From: Nephromyces sp. MM_2019
Lineage: Eukaryota > Apicomplexa > Aconoidasida > Nephromycida
Reading direction: 5' to 3'
NCBI GenBank assembly: GCA_015657535.1
Contig: JADHZB010001489.1
Span: 10,569 to 74,568 of the forward strand
Length of the DNA stretch: 64,000 nucleotides
Numbering within the stretch: the first letter of the stretch is position 1; every line of letters starts with the position of its first letter. The translations under genes were made by a program, and so were the position numbers. The notes under the pieces are model-generated. The model saw nothing but the letters and a program-made list of their open reading frames with translations, did no database searches and had not been told where the DNA came from. Shown here one piece after another: positions 38,309 through 50,181 of this stretch.

Positions 38309-40200
38309 ATGGAGGCTTTTTTTCTTCGTTTGTGGCTAATTCTCTGTGGGATCTTGCGGGGGATATCTGTTGCAATGAGTTTGGGAAAACCGGAACTTTT
38401 GCGCCAAGGACTATTTTCCAAGTCCCCACTCCTAGGTGGAAGCATTTCGTAGAATGTTTACGGTTTTACACGCATTTATCCATTATCTGCAATATTCAGT
38501 TAAGTGACTTATCTTTGCCTACTGTATGCTGCACCATTTTATGTTTTATCCTTCCTCAGGTAATACATAATTTTGCTTACCTATAGTCTTAGCTGGAATT
38601 GGATGGTATATTCCGCTGTTTACATGTTTTTCGTGTAATTATTTTTTGTAGAGTTGCTGTTGCTACGACTGTGATGCAGGCTGTGATGTGTTAAGCTGGT
38701 TGATCTCTAACTTTTTCTCGCTTAGATTGTTTCTGATGTCTTTTCATGTATAAGCAAGTGTCTATTTTTGGCTGGAAAATACCATTTCTGCACAACTCCT
38801 TTTATTCGGAGCTTTGTTTTCCCCCTATTTTAGCGAACAGCCTGTACGTACGAACATTCTCAGCGTGGACAGCCCTATCTGGCATATTGTGCTTCGCCAC
38901 TGCGTTTGATATTTATAACATGTAAGTGCCGAATTTCCTCTAATCTTTGCTTTTTTTAAGTATGTTGATTTTTGTTTAGAATGGTATATTCTTTTATTTT
39001 TGCAAGCCAATATCTGTTGCTTGGTGATACCGGCACGGGGGCTATGTGTTTGGAGACTTTTTATGACTCAGCGTACTAACACTTACCTAAGGTGTTTTAT
39101 AACCATTTGATTTTGCTACGGTCAGTTTTAAGACGAGATTGAAGAATTTTCTTTCGTGTTGTGTTTAATTTATGGTTTGAAGTAAACTGGAATAAGGTTA
39201 CACCAAGTCAGAAGTAAGGAAGGATAGAGGTAGCACGTGTAGGTTATTCACACACTAGCCACCATCTAGCGTGAAGTCAGCTTATCAAGATATTCTCCTT
39301 TTTCATCTTTTTTGTTGCACGAAATGGTCTTTCGATCATTGGAATGATGGTAATCTCATGCAACGCTGTTTGACACCGGTCTGCAACGGGAAATACTCTT
39401 ATTACTTTGATTTTAATCGCTTCCAGTATGCCAGGCAGTCCTTTGCTGCTAGATATATGTGGTATGTGTAGTATTTTTTCAAATTTACTCCTTTTGGAAA
39501 TCTTTGATACAGATCCCTATTCGCTGTAACGATTTCTTCCTTTTTCATTGCGTTTTTTCACCTTGGCTTGGAGTACGTACACTTCAAAACTATTGGAAAT
39601 AAAGGAATCATATCTCCCGGAATCATCTCAGGTAAGGTGTTTATTTCTGATTTTTTTTGGAGGATAATTCAATGATGTTCGTAATTAAGTGTGGCATTCC
39701 GAAGGTTACCTAAATTCTGTATTAGGATGACGATTTTTTAAAGAGTTTATTACATTAAGAAAGAATGCTTGCTGGGGCTATGAGCTCCTGCATAGCAATG
39801 TATCAGTTCTGCATACTTACAAATGCTACAAATCTGGCTAAGCAGTTTTCTGATTATTAGCACTTTGCTTTTTGCTTTGCTATAATAATTGTTGGGGTGG
39901 AAATGACATGAAATATTTTGCCGTGGTAGAGGTTTTTTATAACAAGCTTTTTCATGGAATTAAAAAGGTATAACAAGTATTCGCTAGGCTTTCTGCAAGA
40001 CTAGCATTGGGAATTTCCCTAGCTTAGCTCTTGTTTTTGCTTAAGTTTTTGACCGGGAAAGAATCTATTTTTTGGTGCTTGATGCTTACGAGCGTTGTTG
40101 TAACCTATAACCGTTGTTTATGCCATCTTATATATTTTTGTTTGCAGCTGTATCCCTTTTATGGATGAGTGCATTTTTTGTTTCGGGCAAATTCAGCTGA
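38309..40200 (+). CDS. ERG28: ERG28-family endoplasmic reticulum membrane protein
   Basis: In yeast and animals Erg28 is a small ER membrane protein that tethers the sterol C-4 demethylation enzymes into a complex. Exons are 38309-38435, 38834-38921, 39513-39631 and 40148-40200. Phases 1, 2 and 1 agree at every junction. The result is 128 aa, close to the human 140 and yeast 148. The family signature is clear: SLGKPELLRQGLF near the N-terminus, then VRTFSAWTALSGILC with the conserved RTF..WT, followed by AFDIYN. FFIAFFHLGLEYV matches the F.LA..HF..E segment, and ISPGIISAVSLLWM matches the last membrane span. Four hydrophobic segments are visible. Donors are GTGGAA, GTAAGT and GTAAGG. No other sterol-pathway gene is in the window. 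The assignment rests on remembered family pattern, not a search. Confidence 0.87.
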
Positions 40201-42335
40201 TGAAATCATGCCTATTTAGCCCGTTTTAGTAATACAGGAGTATGCTCTTCTGTCTTAGCATACTCGTTATAGCTTTAAAGTATTTTACTCTATCCTATGG
40301 CCTCATGGGTGAGTTCCCATTGGATGAGAAGTTCTTTGATATATCTGGGGCATCTAATTTTCAGCCCTTTCTTAGTGTGTTTATTCGCCCGACTTCCAAT
40401 TTATGTTTTAGTCTTGTTTTTGTAGAGGCCATTAAGCTATTAATAATAATCTTGTTTATTCCTCATATTATTTCAAAGGATCTATAGTTCTGTTTACTCT
40501 CTTATTGTGTTACACATATCTGCCAAAGCTATATATTTTGAGTCGAAAAAATGAGTGCGAAAGAAATTGCAGGCATTTATGAAACGTTCAGGATGTGAGT
40601 TTGTTTTTCTCCCTTCATTCCTTGCTTAGGTAATTCAGTATTACCACTTTTTTTTTCATTTCAGAAAGCACGAAACTGCCTAGCTTTCTCCATTCCTTTT
40701 AGCAAGTTTTTTAAGGTGCATTTATCGCCAGAATTTTTGCGTGGCTCGCCTGCAGAGTCTAAATGATAACTTATCGGACCTAAATAACCTTTGAAGGCGT
40801 ATTATGCCACCTAGGACACCAACATAAGGGGGTAGTTGAGATTTATGACGATAAAAGTCAATACTTTATCAAGGGCTTCAGTAGTTAAACGTAGAGCGAA
40901 AGTACGCTTTCTGACAGGGACTATCTCATTCCCGAAAAATATGTCAAAGTTCACGAAATATTCGAATCTTCATGCTGGGGTGCCACTGAAAATTCAGTGG
41001 TGTTTGCATTTCTTGGAATACTAGAAGTTATTAGCCAGGAAAGTTTGTGTGAACCTAGGCAGCGCAGGCGTATCAAGAGTTCTACGCTCAATTAAATATG
41101 ATAACACTATGAAGCAGTGTTAATTCGTTAAATATCAGCTTTTCTTTTGCGTTGAGTCTACGGGCAACAGCGAATAAGAAGACTTGTATGGCAGGTAGGG
41201 CATACTGCGTGCACTTGTTGCTTGTTAGTATATAGCTAATGAACCGCCGCCAAAGGTTACGTGATTGTATCAACACGTTATGCATTTAAGCGTGGGGATG
41301 CTTGAAAGCGTCGTGAGTAAATTGAACTGCCATTTAGAAGAATTTCGAGCATTCTTGACGTAATCTGAATCCTGAGAAGGAGCTCCCGACCTAGCGTGCA
41401 GAGCTGCATCCCGATCATATTCGACGCTTGGAATTTCCTGCAGTCTGCACTCTTAATGGGCTCCAGATTCACGAAGTAGGGGAAGATACACGTTTGCAAG
41501 CACATACTATATAATTCCATTGGTGGGAAATCGTCTTGCTTATTCACTCACTAGCATCGAATCTACAGCGACAATTTTACGTTACCACAATTATGAACTT
41601 CTAATACGTAGGTGTCATCCTACTTTCTCAAGATTCCCAAACGAAGCTTGCACCCAGGTTGCCCACAAGTTTCGTAACGCTGACATTTTCTAACGCTGGT
41701 GCAATAACGCGAGGTATCTAAGCTATCTTAGCATGGTCAGGTTGTCTAGATAATTCACTTGTATTACAACAGAGATGTTGGCCACATGGATTGACTGCTT
41801 TTAAAAATGACAGGTCATGAGTTGCACAATGGAACCACAAATCTTCGGTGCAGTATACGGGCCAACGTATCTTCAATAAAATCTTTTATTGGCGCTCGCT
41901 AACTAGGCTGTCATGAGCATCGATGCACGAAATATAAAGTAGTTAATTATGTTCTAGCAAAAAAATGAGAGAAATCAAATTTTAATGCTGGTTGTCTGCA
42001 ATATTTCTTGAGAGCAACGTCTCAAGATGGTTTTGCGATTTCATTGAAACTCAAATTAAAAAAATGAGATAGCAGCATCGTCATGAGCACTAGTGCACTC
42101 TAGACACAAGCCATGACCTGCGCTATCTGTCGCTGTATACCTACAATAGCGCTTTCTTTTTATCGCCTAAAGTCCAGCCTAGTCGAGGATACGGGCTCCA
42201 AGTATAGGCATTATCCTCTGAAAAGGTTGAAATTTCCTTTTCGATTACACCATGGTGGTATTGCTGGTAGCCTGAAAACAGCCGTGATGGGAGGTGGACA
42301 CACCATTATGAGGTTATCTCGTGGCCGCAGAAAAG
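40201..42335. other. intergenic, with a possible short first exon at 40551
   Basis: An ATG in an A-rich context at 40551 opens 14 codons (MSAKEIAGIYETFR) followed by a strong donor, AT before GTGAGT, at 40594/40595. Several acceptors follow within 250 bp but none leads to a recognisable product. The rest of the interval shows no supported gene. Confidence 0.3.
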
Positions 42336-44957
42336 CTACCATAGTGGACCGGGCACAGCATTCCAGGTGATGCGGCCCGTTGGCATGCAATTGCTCCCGT
42401 TCTCATGCCCTTGAGAAGCCCTGAAGTTTAGGAGAATTTCCTTCAAGCAACTGCTTGCGGCTTGCAGAAATAAGCGAACGTAACGCACCTGCTCCGAGTA
42501 CTCGATTTCGTTTGGGAGTACGTAGGCTTGCATATAATGTTGTATAAACACCTGGAAGTACCGAATCAAAAGGCTCTCATTTGGAGCACACAACTGTGAA
42601 AGCAGCCCTTGTAAAACTGTACAATCCCTAAGATAACTAGCCTCGTCGGTGCTCATGTTTGGTATGCACAACGTAGCTATGTGAAGTGTAAGGAATCTAA
42701 GGATATTTATGTTTGTTTCTATGTCATATGTCTGCGTGTCAAATGAAGGTGACTGCGTCGCCGCATCGACAGCTCGCGAGTTGGCAGGGTTATCACATGG
42801 TGCCTCTTCCCACCATGGAGAAATCCCGTTGCTACCCTGAGATCGAGGGTATCCCCCAGAAGCGGCTGCGGGGATCATGGGACCGCCTGCAGAGTTAATG
42901 TCTTTTGAATGAAAATCCCCGGCAGCGCACCAAACCTGATTTTCTAACATGAACGCGCTGCCATATAACTCTGAAAACCCTGACTCGCGTGGCAGCCAGC
43001 CAGGAGGAAGTGAAGCAGGACCTATTTCTGCATCACTTCCCGTTACGCAGCTAGCAGAATAAGCCGGCGAGATTGTCGGGTCGACAATAAGACTCTGTTG
43101 ATGTGGCTCTTTGCTATCCACATTATCCAGTCTTAGTATCTGTAGGTCCCGCTGTACTTCCTTTGCACACCGCTGTACCTCCGTTGCAGAGTTCCTTAAA
43201 CCATACTCCCCTATATTCCAAGTGTGCGAATCATCAGACTTAGGTCTATTGTGGTCTAAGCTCGACGCTGGTATGTGCCCCACCACAGCTTGCACTTCGC
43301 TTTGCATTGAGTGGTATCTCCTCTTGATTTTTTCCTCGCGGAATAGATCACCTTCCGCGCCCCGTTTGGCCGGCGCGCAGGTGTTTTCCTGCAGAGTGAA
43401 ATGTAAGAATAAGACAGTAAAAGTGTTGGTGCACATGAACCCCAAGTACTTCAAAGCTCTACTTTAGGCCGTGATATAATACAGGATTATGCAGTGTGAA
43501 AGAGCAACTTATCCAGGCGGCGATGCTGCAACCATTCCGGTTACAACTGCCTGTCGCTTGGGATAGCTAAATAGGTGTGACCTACCAAACCCTTGCGCCA
43601 TGCCCAACCAATCTTGAAGCACATTCCCACTAGCTCGAAACAAGCATGGGCTTTGATTTTTTTCCGAGTATCAGCGCTAAAGGGTGTGCTAATCCCCATT
43701 AGTATGTACCTGCAAAAATTTCGCTGCCGTAGAAATAACAGGAATTCTTGTATCAGAATATTCCGTATTTGTACCCACACTACTTTCCTAAATGCACTGC
43801 CAGCTCGCCCTATCGCGTTTACGCCCTCAACTCTACCGTGCCGCCCAGCCGAGTCGGTGCAGCCTTCGCACTTTTACCTCCCCCAAAACCACTGCCCTTT
43901 GTCGGAACATGATACAACCGCCTACGCTGGAAGCCGCCAGCGTGCATGGTATATGTGCTTTGTTTAAGTAATTACAAGCCCCATTCACAGATCACTATGC
44001 TTAGCCCGCCTATTGTGCATTATTTCCTCCAGCACTCACCTGCAAGTTAGTGTCTTCATAAGCAAGTCCTACCGTCTCAGATGCTGTGGTCCCTTTGTTT
44101 CCTTGTAGGACCTTCGGGAGCGTTTGGTCATCGCAGCTGTCCAGTCGCCGCGCATCTGAGTGGCCTATAGCGGTGCAACCCAGCTGCACCATTCTTTCCT
44201 GGCTGTTGACTGTTGTTCGATGATGTATGTCTGCAGATGCATGGGGATGTTGTGTACTACTCCCGCCCTTAGTTCCCAGTAGTCCTTTTGACGGCAGCTT
44301 CGGAGCCAATTTTTTTCCGCTCGTGTGGCTGTTATACTGGTTGATTAGCATGCAGGTGTTGTCACGTACCCCATGTTTGCTCTGCCGCAACAGCACCCCA
44401 ATATCTTCCCGATAGTCTCCCGCTGTACGGCGCGCACAGCTGCTTTTTCTCGAGGTCATTCTAGAGTCGCTATCGTACTCTTTTGGAGTCAGCGAGTTCA
44501 CAAAAGCTGCTGCAAGCTTGCGCCCCTTCAAAAGGCCATAGCGACCTACGGGGAACGCCGCCCTTACTCGTAAGTTTCGCACTTGTCTCTGGGCTATCCA
44601 ACGACGCGATGCCTCATTAAAAGTTACCCCTGGAATCTTCGGCAGGTCCTTGACAACCTCCGAGAAGTCATCGTCCGGCTTCCTAAAGTGAGAGTTTACA
44701 TCAACACCATGAAGATTTCTAGCATTTAACGCAAGATGCCACGCCCGATAAAATCCGTAGCGATCAGCTGAGAATGACTGATAATGCCTCACGCCCAGCT
44801 TTCTCGAGCAGAAGATCCATCGCTTTGACTTACTACTGAAGCTTACACCCCCGACCTTCGGCAGCTTCTCTGCATGCTCCAGCATCTCTCCAAGAGATAG
44901 TGTTTCTTCACTACCCGCGTTCGCTGCCGTTGGCGGAGTGCCACCCCTAGGAGGCAT
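42336..44957 (-). CDS. ApiAP2 transcription factor with two tandem AP2 domains
   Basis: A sequence-specific DNA-binding regulator expected in the nucleus. Exon 1 runs 44957-44040 (306 codons) and exon 2 runs 43388-42336. They join in phase 0 across a GTGAGT/CTGCAG intron, giving 656 aa. AP2 domain 1 lies at residues about 35-80 (GVSFSSKSKRWIF, SFSADRYGFYRAWHLALNAR). Domain 2 lies at about 108-156 (GVTFNEASRRWIAQ, AAFPVGRYGLLKGRKLAAAF). Each keeps the Trp and the YG turn of the fold. A basic KRGAEGDLFREEKIKRR near residue 315 could be a nuclear signal. Residues about 530-630 are Leu-rich and helical (TLHIATLCIPNM, LLIRYFQVFIQHY) and may be the AP2-coincident C-terminal (ACDC) domain; I am not sure of this. 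The middle is low-complexity. The ATG at 44957 begins MPPRGGTPP. Its codon usage is GC-richer than that of the other genes. Confidence 0.9.
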
Positions 44958-47900
44958 ATTTCCTCAGTATTGGAGTGCAACTTAATCTAGTGAAGGGGCA
45001 CCTACCCCGCGTGTTATCACTCCAACGCCAGCGCTTGATACTAGAGAAACTTACCAGCACCCTAGATTTACTAACAGCTGCTCACCTCTACTCTCCCACC
45101 AGAAATCCTGGGTCAGCTACTCGCACCAACACTAGTGCCGCTACCGTAAAGGCATACCATAATAAGGTCGAGCAACCCACAAAATACCCACAAAAAGTAG
45201 CTTCCGATCCACTGATTCGTCAAGCTACTCGCCTTAGTGAACGCCCGTTGCAATCACACGTCGCATCACTAACCGGGGAGGTTCGTAGTCACTCACCGCG
45301 CAACTTAACACCAACCTAACGTCGCTCCCCTTGCGGCAGACACGGGGGACCCTAGCCAAGCAGGTAGTCCAAGATACGAGAGGTAAGTCAGCAGGATAAC
45401 TACTTGGACTTTCGAGGCCGGAAACCACTGGGTGAAGCACGCAGGAGCAAGGAAATGTGTCACTCAGCATGAATACGCATCAGCCGCATACAAGACACGT
45501 GGCTGCTACGTGGCGAGTACCTTTCTGGTACACAGCCCCGCAGCAGCCGCCATATGTTTCTCCTAAAGAAATCATCTACCATTAAACTAAAAAACATAGA
45601 AGTTGTCATCCTACTTGTGAAATTAGCACTGCCTCGCAATAAATTGATACGGGCTTTACCTACCACAAGACTGACAAACTACCACAACCCACGAGCAGTA
45701 CGCCTGCTACGCGGGGGCAGCTCCAGTGGATCACCCACTATGCACCCGCGGCATTTCCATCTGCGTAAGTTTCGTAGACTCTATACACAAGATACGCTGG
45801 CCACAATACGACATCGTACCCATTGTAAGCTACACGCCTCACCAGGGCGCCACCCGAGAGTGACCAGGAATGTTAAGGGGTAGGATCTACAGCACACGCG
45901 GACCCTACTAAAGCCCCTGCCAAAGCCTGCTATTTTATAATCACTTATCATACAGGTCATTGCATGGTAGAGACATTAACGCACGGGGGTGCGATCACGA
46001 TGTGTATGAATGATGGCTGTTACTTGCGCAAAACAACATAATGCAGTATTTGGTACAGCGCAAATGGATCGACTGTCCCACGTACCGCGTGCACCGGACA
46101 GATTCAACGCGCAGCGTTGGAACACTATTACATGGGCAAGCATGCTGCCGGCCTCTCCGCACACGCTGGGAGGCCGTGCAACTCTTGGTAAACAATGACG
46201 CTGCACACCACATGTGCTACCCTCAGCTGCTATACCTATATGGGGCGGAGTATTGCTGCAGCAGAAGCGAATAGCCTTGCTGGCATTATCCTCCCATGCA
46301 GAATGCAGATGCGCTTCACAACTTCTAGAACATCGCAGCCATAATGGCTGCAACATACTATAACTCTTCTGCGCAGCCTTTGGTATCATGCAGTGAGTTC
46401 CGCATCGCGGTAATGAGCATACTACCAACCACATTCGTACGAGTGAAAACGATGCAAACTGCAATATGCAGGTGGAGGGCGCATAGGCGGCGTCCGCGAC
46501 TTCATAGGGCAGATTAGCTTGCAATGTTACAGAATTATCATTGCATAATATTTTCACTCACAAAAGCGAGCAGTGACTTTCGTTTAACGTTTCCCACACG
46601 CGATGTGCATTATAGAGCGCAATCAATCGTGATATAGCACTAAAACAGCGGTAATGCACAAGCAGTTCGCATTAAAGTGGCCTAACAATGAACAGCCGAG
46701 GATGCGTAGCGGATATACAAGCAGCACCTTCGTGCCTGTCGCTGGGATATTTCGAAGCGATCACCGGCAACCCACTAACCCGCTTTGATTGTCTCCTGTG
46801 CGAGTGGCACCCATATGTCTCCGCAGGGGGAGGCTAGCTGTGCCGATGTCGCCTGATCCTGCACCTCTTATTCAAAATGACGTTTTCATGGATTGATGAA
46901 ATCTTTCTCACTCGTCAAAGCCTATGACAGCATTTACTGCTGCATATTAAAGGTGCTAAATTCATATTGGTGCAACTCCAGCTTGCCCTTGCTTCCGCAT
47001 GGGCTTCGGCTACAACATGTTGGCTGTGCGCTTATTGGTATTGGGCGGATTGGTAGGCACGCTTCAGCTGCTGGTGTGGCAGGTCATGTGCATCACAAAC
47101 ATGCAGCCAAGCAGTGAGTAATTGCTTAGTGAAATGTGGAGTATTCGTGCAACTTGTTGCATGTTTTACTGTGCCTGGGTACGCATATTCACGGGAGAGT
47201 TGTGTCAAGTAGCGGCTCATGCAGTTGAAAAGTAATACTTTATTGTATGGGTTTTGCACAAAAGCTTGTATCTATTTGTCAGATGAGTCAGTATTCGGAT
47301 GGTTAGACAACCCGAGAGCAGCTTGCTTAGATGCAGAAAATGATGACCGAAAAGATAATTGAAGCAACACATTGTGTGCCACACTCCCCTCTCCCGAACA
47401 CGTGTAGAGCAGGCCTATGGCGCACGCAAGCTCAGGTACGTCGAATATCAAGTAAATAGCACTGCACAAGTAAAAAAAGCGCTTACCTGCTTGTAATGAT
47501 GAGATTTTTCCGAGGTTTTATCGTGTTATATTGTTCAATTTTTGTCAGTCTGATTAGTTTGCTGCTGTCACATAACCCGAACCCGGCCTTCCATGGTCAT
47601 GGAGCCCGTCTGAAAAATGTTTGATGCACGTAATATTTCCTGTCTGAAACACCGCTTTTTCAAGTTGTCTAGCTCAATATCCAAATTTAAAGTGTTTGAT
47701 TAGGTCGTATGACGGCCTCGCTGAAAGATTCTATGACTGGGGAACCTAGCAGTGGATGCTGGCAGTTCTGAGGTGGCAGTATCTCGGTCAGTATAAGGAG
47801 CTGGACTAAAAATAGCAAACGATGGAGTGTTCGATGCCTGGCTTTTCAGTAACGTTTGGGGCGAAGCTTTCAACTCAAAAAAAAGAAGGAATATACATCA

Positions 47901-49995
47901 TGAATCGTCCAAGTACCGATGATGTGCTATATGTTTAGGACAAGGTTATGCTTTCATTGGTACATAACGGATGGGCGTTAAAGCGAATTTATAAATGCTT
48001 CTGCCTACAGTGCAAAGTCTTCTGATGCTTTGCATCATTGAGGGTGCGTACGGGCTCCAGATTTATAGAGTTTTGAGAAGGGGTATTTCTTGAGGATGAG
48101 AATTTTTTGCTTCTCGTTGACAGCAGTTATTCTCTTATCCCATTAACGTCAGCATATGTTTTGATGAAGTCAGTCATTTTGTGCTACAATGTAGGAGGGA
48201 AGTGCGGTTACGTGGTGTTTATTGCATTAATATGGTTCTTCTGCATCTCGCAGCTTCGGTTCAGTGCACTTCAGTGCTTGCGCGCCGTTGCACAGCTGTA
48301 GGAGTTAACCTGTATGTTCTTACGGGCTACGTACAACGCCTGATCTCTCGTGCACCCCTGGCATCGTAGTGCCAAACGTGATAAGTAGCTTTCGTTTATG
48401 AGACTTGGCTTGCGGGCCTAGCGCCACTCCAAGTACCACGTACAGCTGGTATTACCTACGTAGAATGATGGCCTGCGCTCGCTTAACCCGTAGTTACATC
48501 GCTTGCACGCTGGTGTAGCAACTACCCATGAATTCTCTACCTAAAACGGCTCGCTGAAGGCCGCAACTTGAATGGAAAGTAACTTTGTATCAATCTAGAG
48601 AAAAGAATGCATTCCTTGCAGAAGCATTGTTAAACACGAAGCAGGGCCTGTTAATTTCCAAGCTAGCCGCTACTCTTGTATTCCATCCTGGCCCAGAATA
48701 CCGGTGATATGGACTGGGGGGGACACAGTTGGCTGGTGTGAGTAGTTAAATTCATGCGCCCCATGACACCTCGGCGACCGATAACGCGAGGTCGCGAACC
48801 ATCTTCTATGGATAGATATTAAAAGCTTTCATCCTTTTATACTGCGACGGCATGCATAGTTCTACACCTGAGACATTTGTATATGCTGACACCGCGATAA
48901 AATACCATACCTACGTAGGCGCGATGTACTTGCACGAGGTAGGTGGTCATGAACGGTGAATTCCCTGTTACGGCCTTGTGTGGTGGGAATACGTCCACAA
49001 ACTTTAGCGGGGAGAGTAAAAATCAAAATTTTTGCTTGAATTTACATGGGTAGATGCGTGAACATGAAGGTCGCGTGTGGTGTCTTAATGACTGCATTGT
49101 TCCTTGCTGCTACAAAGAGTCCAGGGGCTGTGCAATTTTCCACAACTTTAGTTATTTGTATCATATCACTGAAGTCAAGACATGAAGTTTTTTTGCTGGA
49201 AGCGACTAAGTTTTCGCAGCTCTACAAAATCAAAGCCGCCGTGATGGCTCGGGCTTGATGCGTTGCTTTAAGGCTGCCGAAAGCTCATGTAGTGGAAGAC
49301 ACGGTGCTGCCGCCTTATAGGCCTGCGCGCCTTGGGATGACGCGCGCTGTACCAGTGGTGTCTTCATTTACGTTTTTGCTTCTTCAAGCGCGCGCTTTGC
49401 TTAAAAATTCACGAAAAGAGGAGCGCTCACGCGGCCCGTACAAGCCTTCCAATAAGCAAGGGAGAGGGGCAACTAGCTGCGAGCTATCTCTGAAATATTA
49501 TAGCTTTCGCGATTGTGTATAGTTTTGCTGGCTCAGCACGATGGCTGCTGGTGTCCAGTCGCTTGGGTTGATAGGGGCGTTGCTGAATTGACGAAGGCAC
49601 GCAATGGCAGCTTCGGACCCAACATTAGCTGTGACTGATACAACTTCCAAATGGCAATGAAATCACGTGGTAGACCAGACCAGTCGGCTGCACTAATAGT
49701 GTATTTCTTGAGTGCTGAATTGACGAAGGCACGCAAGGCAGAATCAGACCCAACATTAGCTGGGACTTTTGCAGCTTTCAAATGGCAATGAAATCACGTG
49801 GTAGACCAGACAAGTCAGCTGCGCTAATAGTGTATTTCTGGAGGAGCCAGGAAATGCTGAGTACAAAGGCTGCGACTGGTGGGAGATCACTTTGTCTCCC
49901 GCACGGACACGTGTTTTCAAGAAACTTCTCAGATATCACGGGTACGCCATAAATTCCAGTCGCGTCTAGGTGACTCGAAAACGCGCAATGGGCTG
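44958..49995. other. GC-richer gene-poor stretch upstream of the ApiAP2 gene
   Basis: This stretch is visibly richer in G and C than the rest of the window and has few microsatellites. Open frames exist on both strands: 46557-45976 (-), 193 codons, Cys-rich; 44975-45319 (+); 49046-49258 (+), with a signal-peptide-like start. At this composition stops are rarer and such frames are less surprising. None has a recognised domain. Long leader or promoter sequence for the ApiAP2 gene is plausible. Confidence 0.4.
49582..49845. repeat. 132-bp tandem duplication
   Basis: GCTGAATTGACGAAGGCACG at 49582 recurs at 49714. The rest of the unit, including AAATGGCAATGAAATCACGT and CTAATAGTGTATTTCT, repeats with scattered substitutions. 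The unit is 132 bp, a multiple of three, so one minus-strand frame repeats the peptide LRAFVNSA. Confidence 0.9.
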
Positions 49996-50181
49996 CTGGT
50001 GCTTTACGTACAGACTACAATAAGCGAGTTATTCTTTCTGTTATATGCTGTGAATACAATGGTNNNNNNNNNNNNNNNNNNNNNNNNNNNNNNNNNNNNN
50101 NNNNNNNNNNNNNCTGGTGCTTTACGTACAGACTACAATAAGCGAGTTATTCTTTCTGTTATATGCTGTGAATACAATGGT
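49996..50181. other. 50-N assembly gap flanked by an identical 68-bp sequence
   Basis: Ns fill 50064-50113. The 68 bp immediately before the gap (49996-50063) are identical to the 68 bp immediately after it (50114-50181), and both copies end exactly at the gap edge. This looks like two contigs that overlap but were joined with a fixed-size gap. Confidence 0.95.

Noticed and set aside
45976..46557. 193-codon Cys-rich minus-strand frame
   Set aside because: It lies in GC-richer DNA where stops are rarer, overlaps plus-strand open frames of similar quality, and has no domain or coding-like composition.
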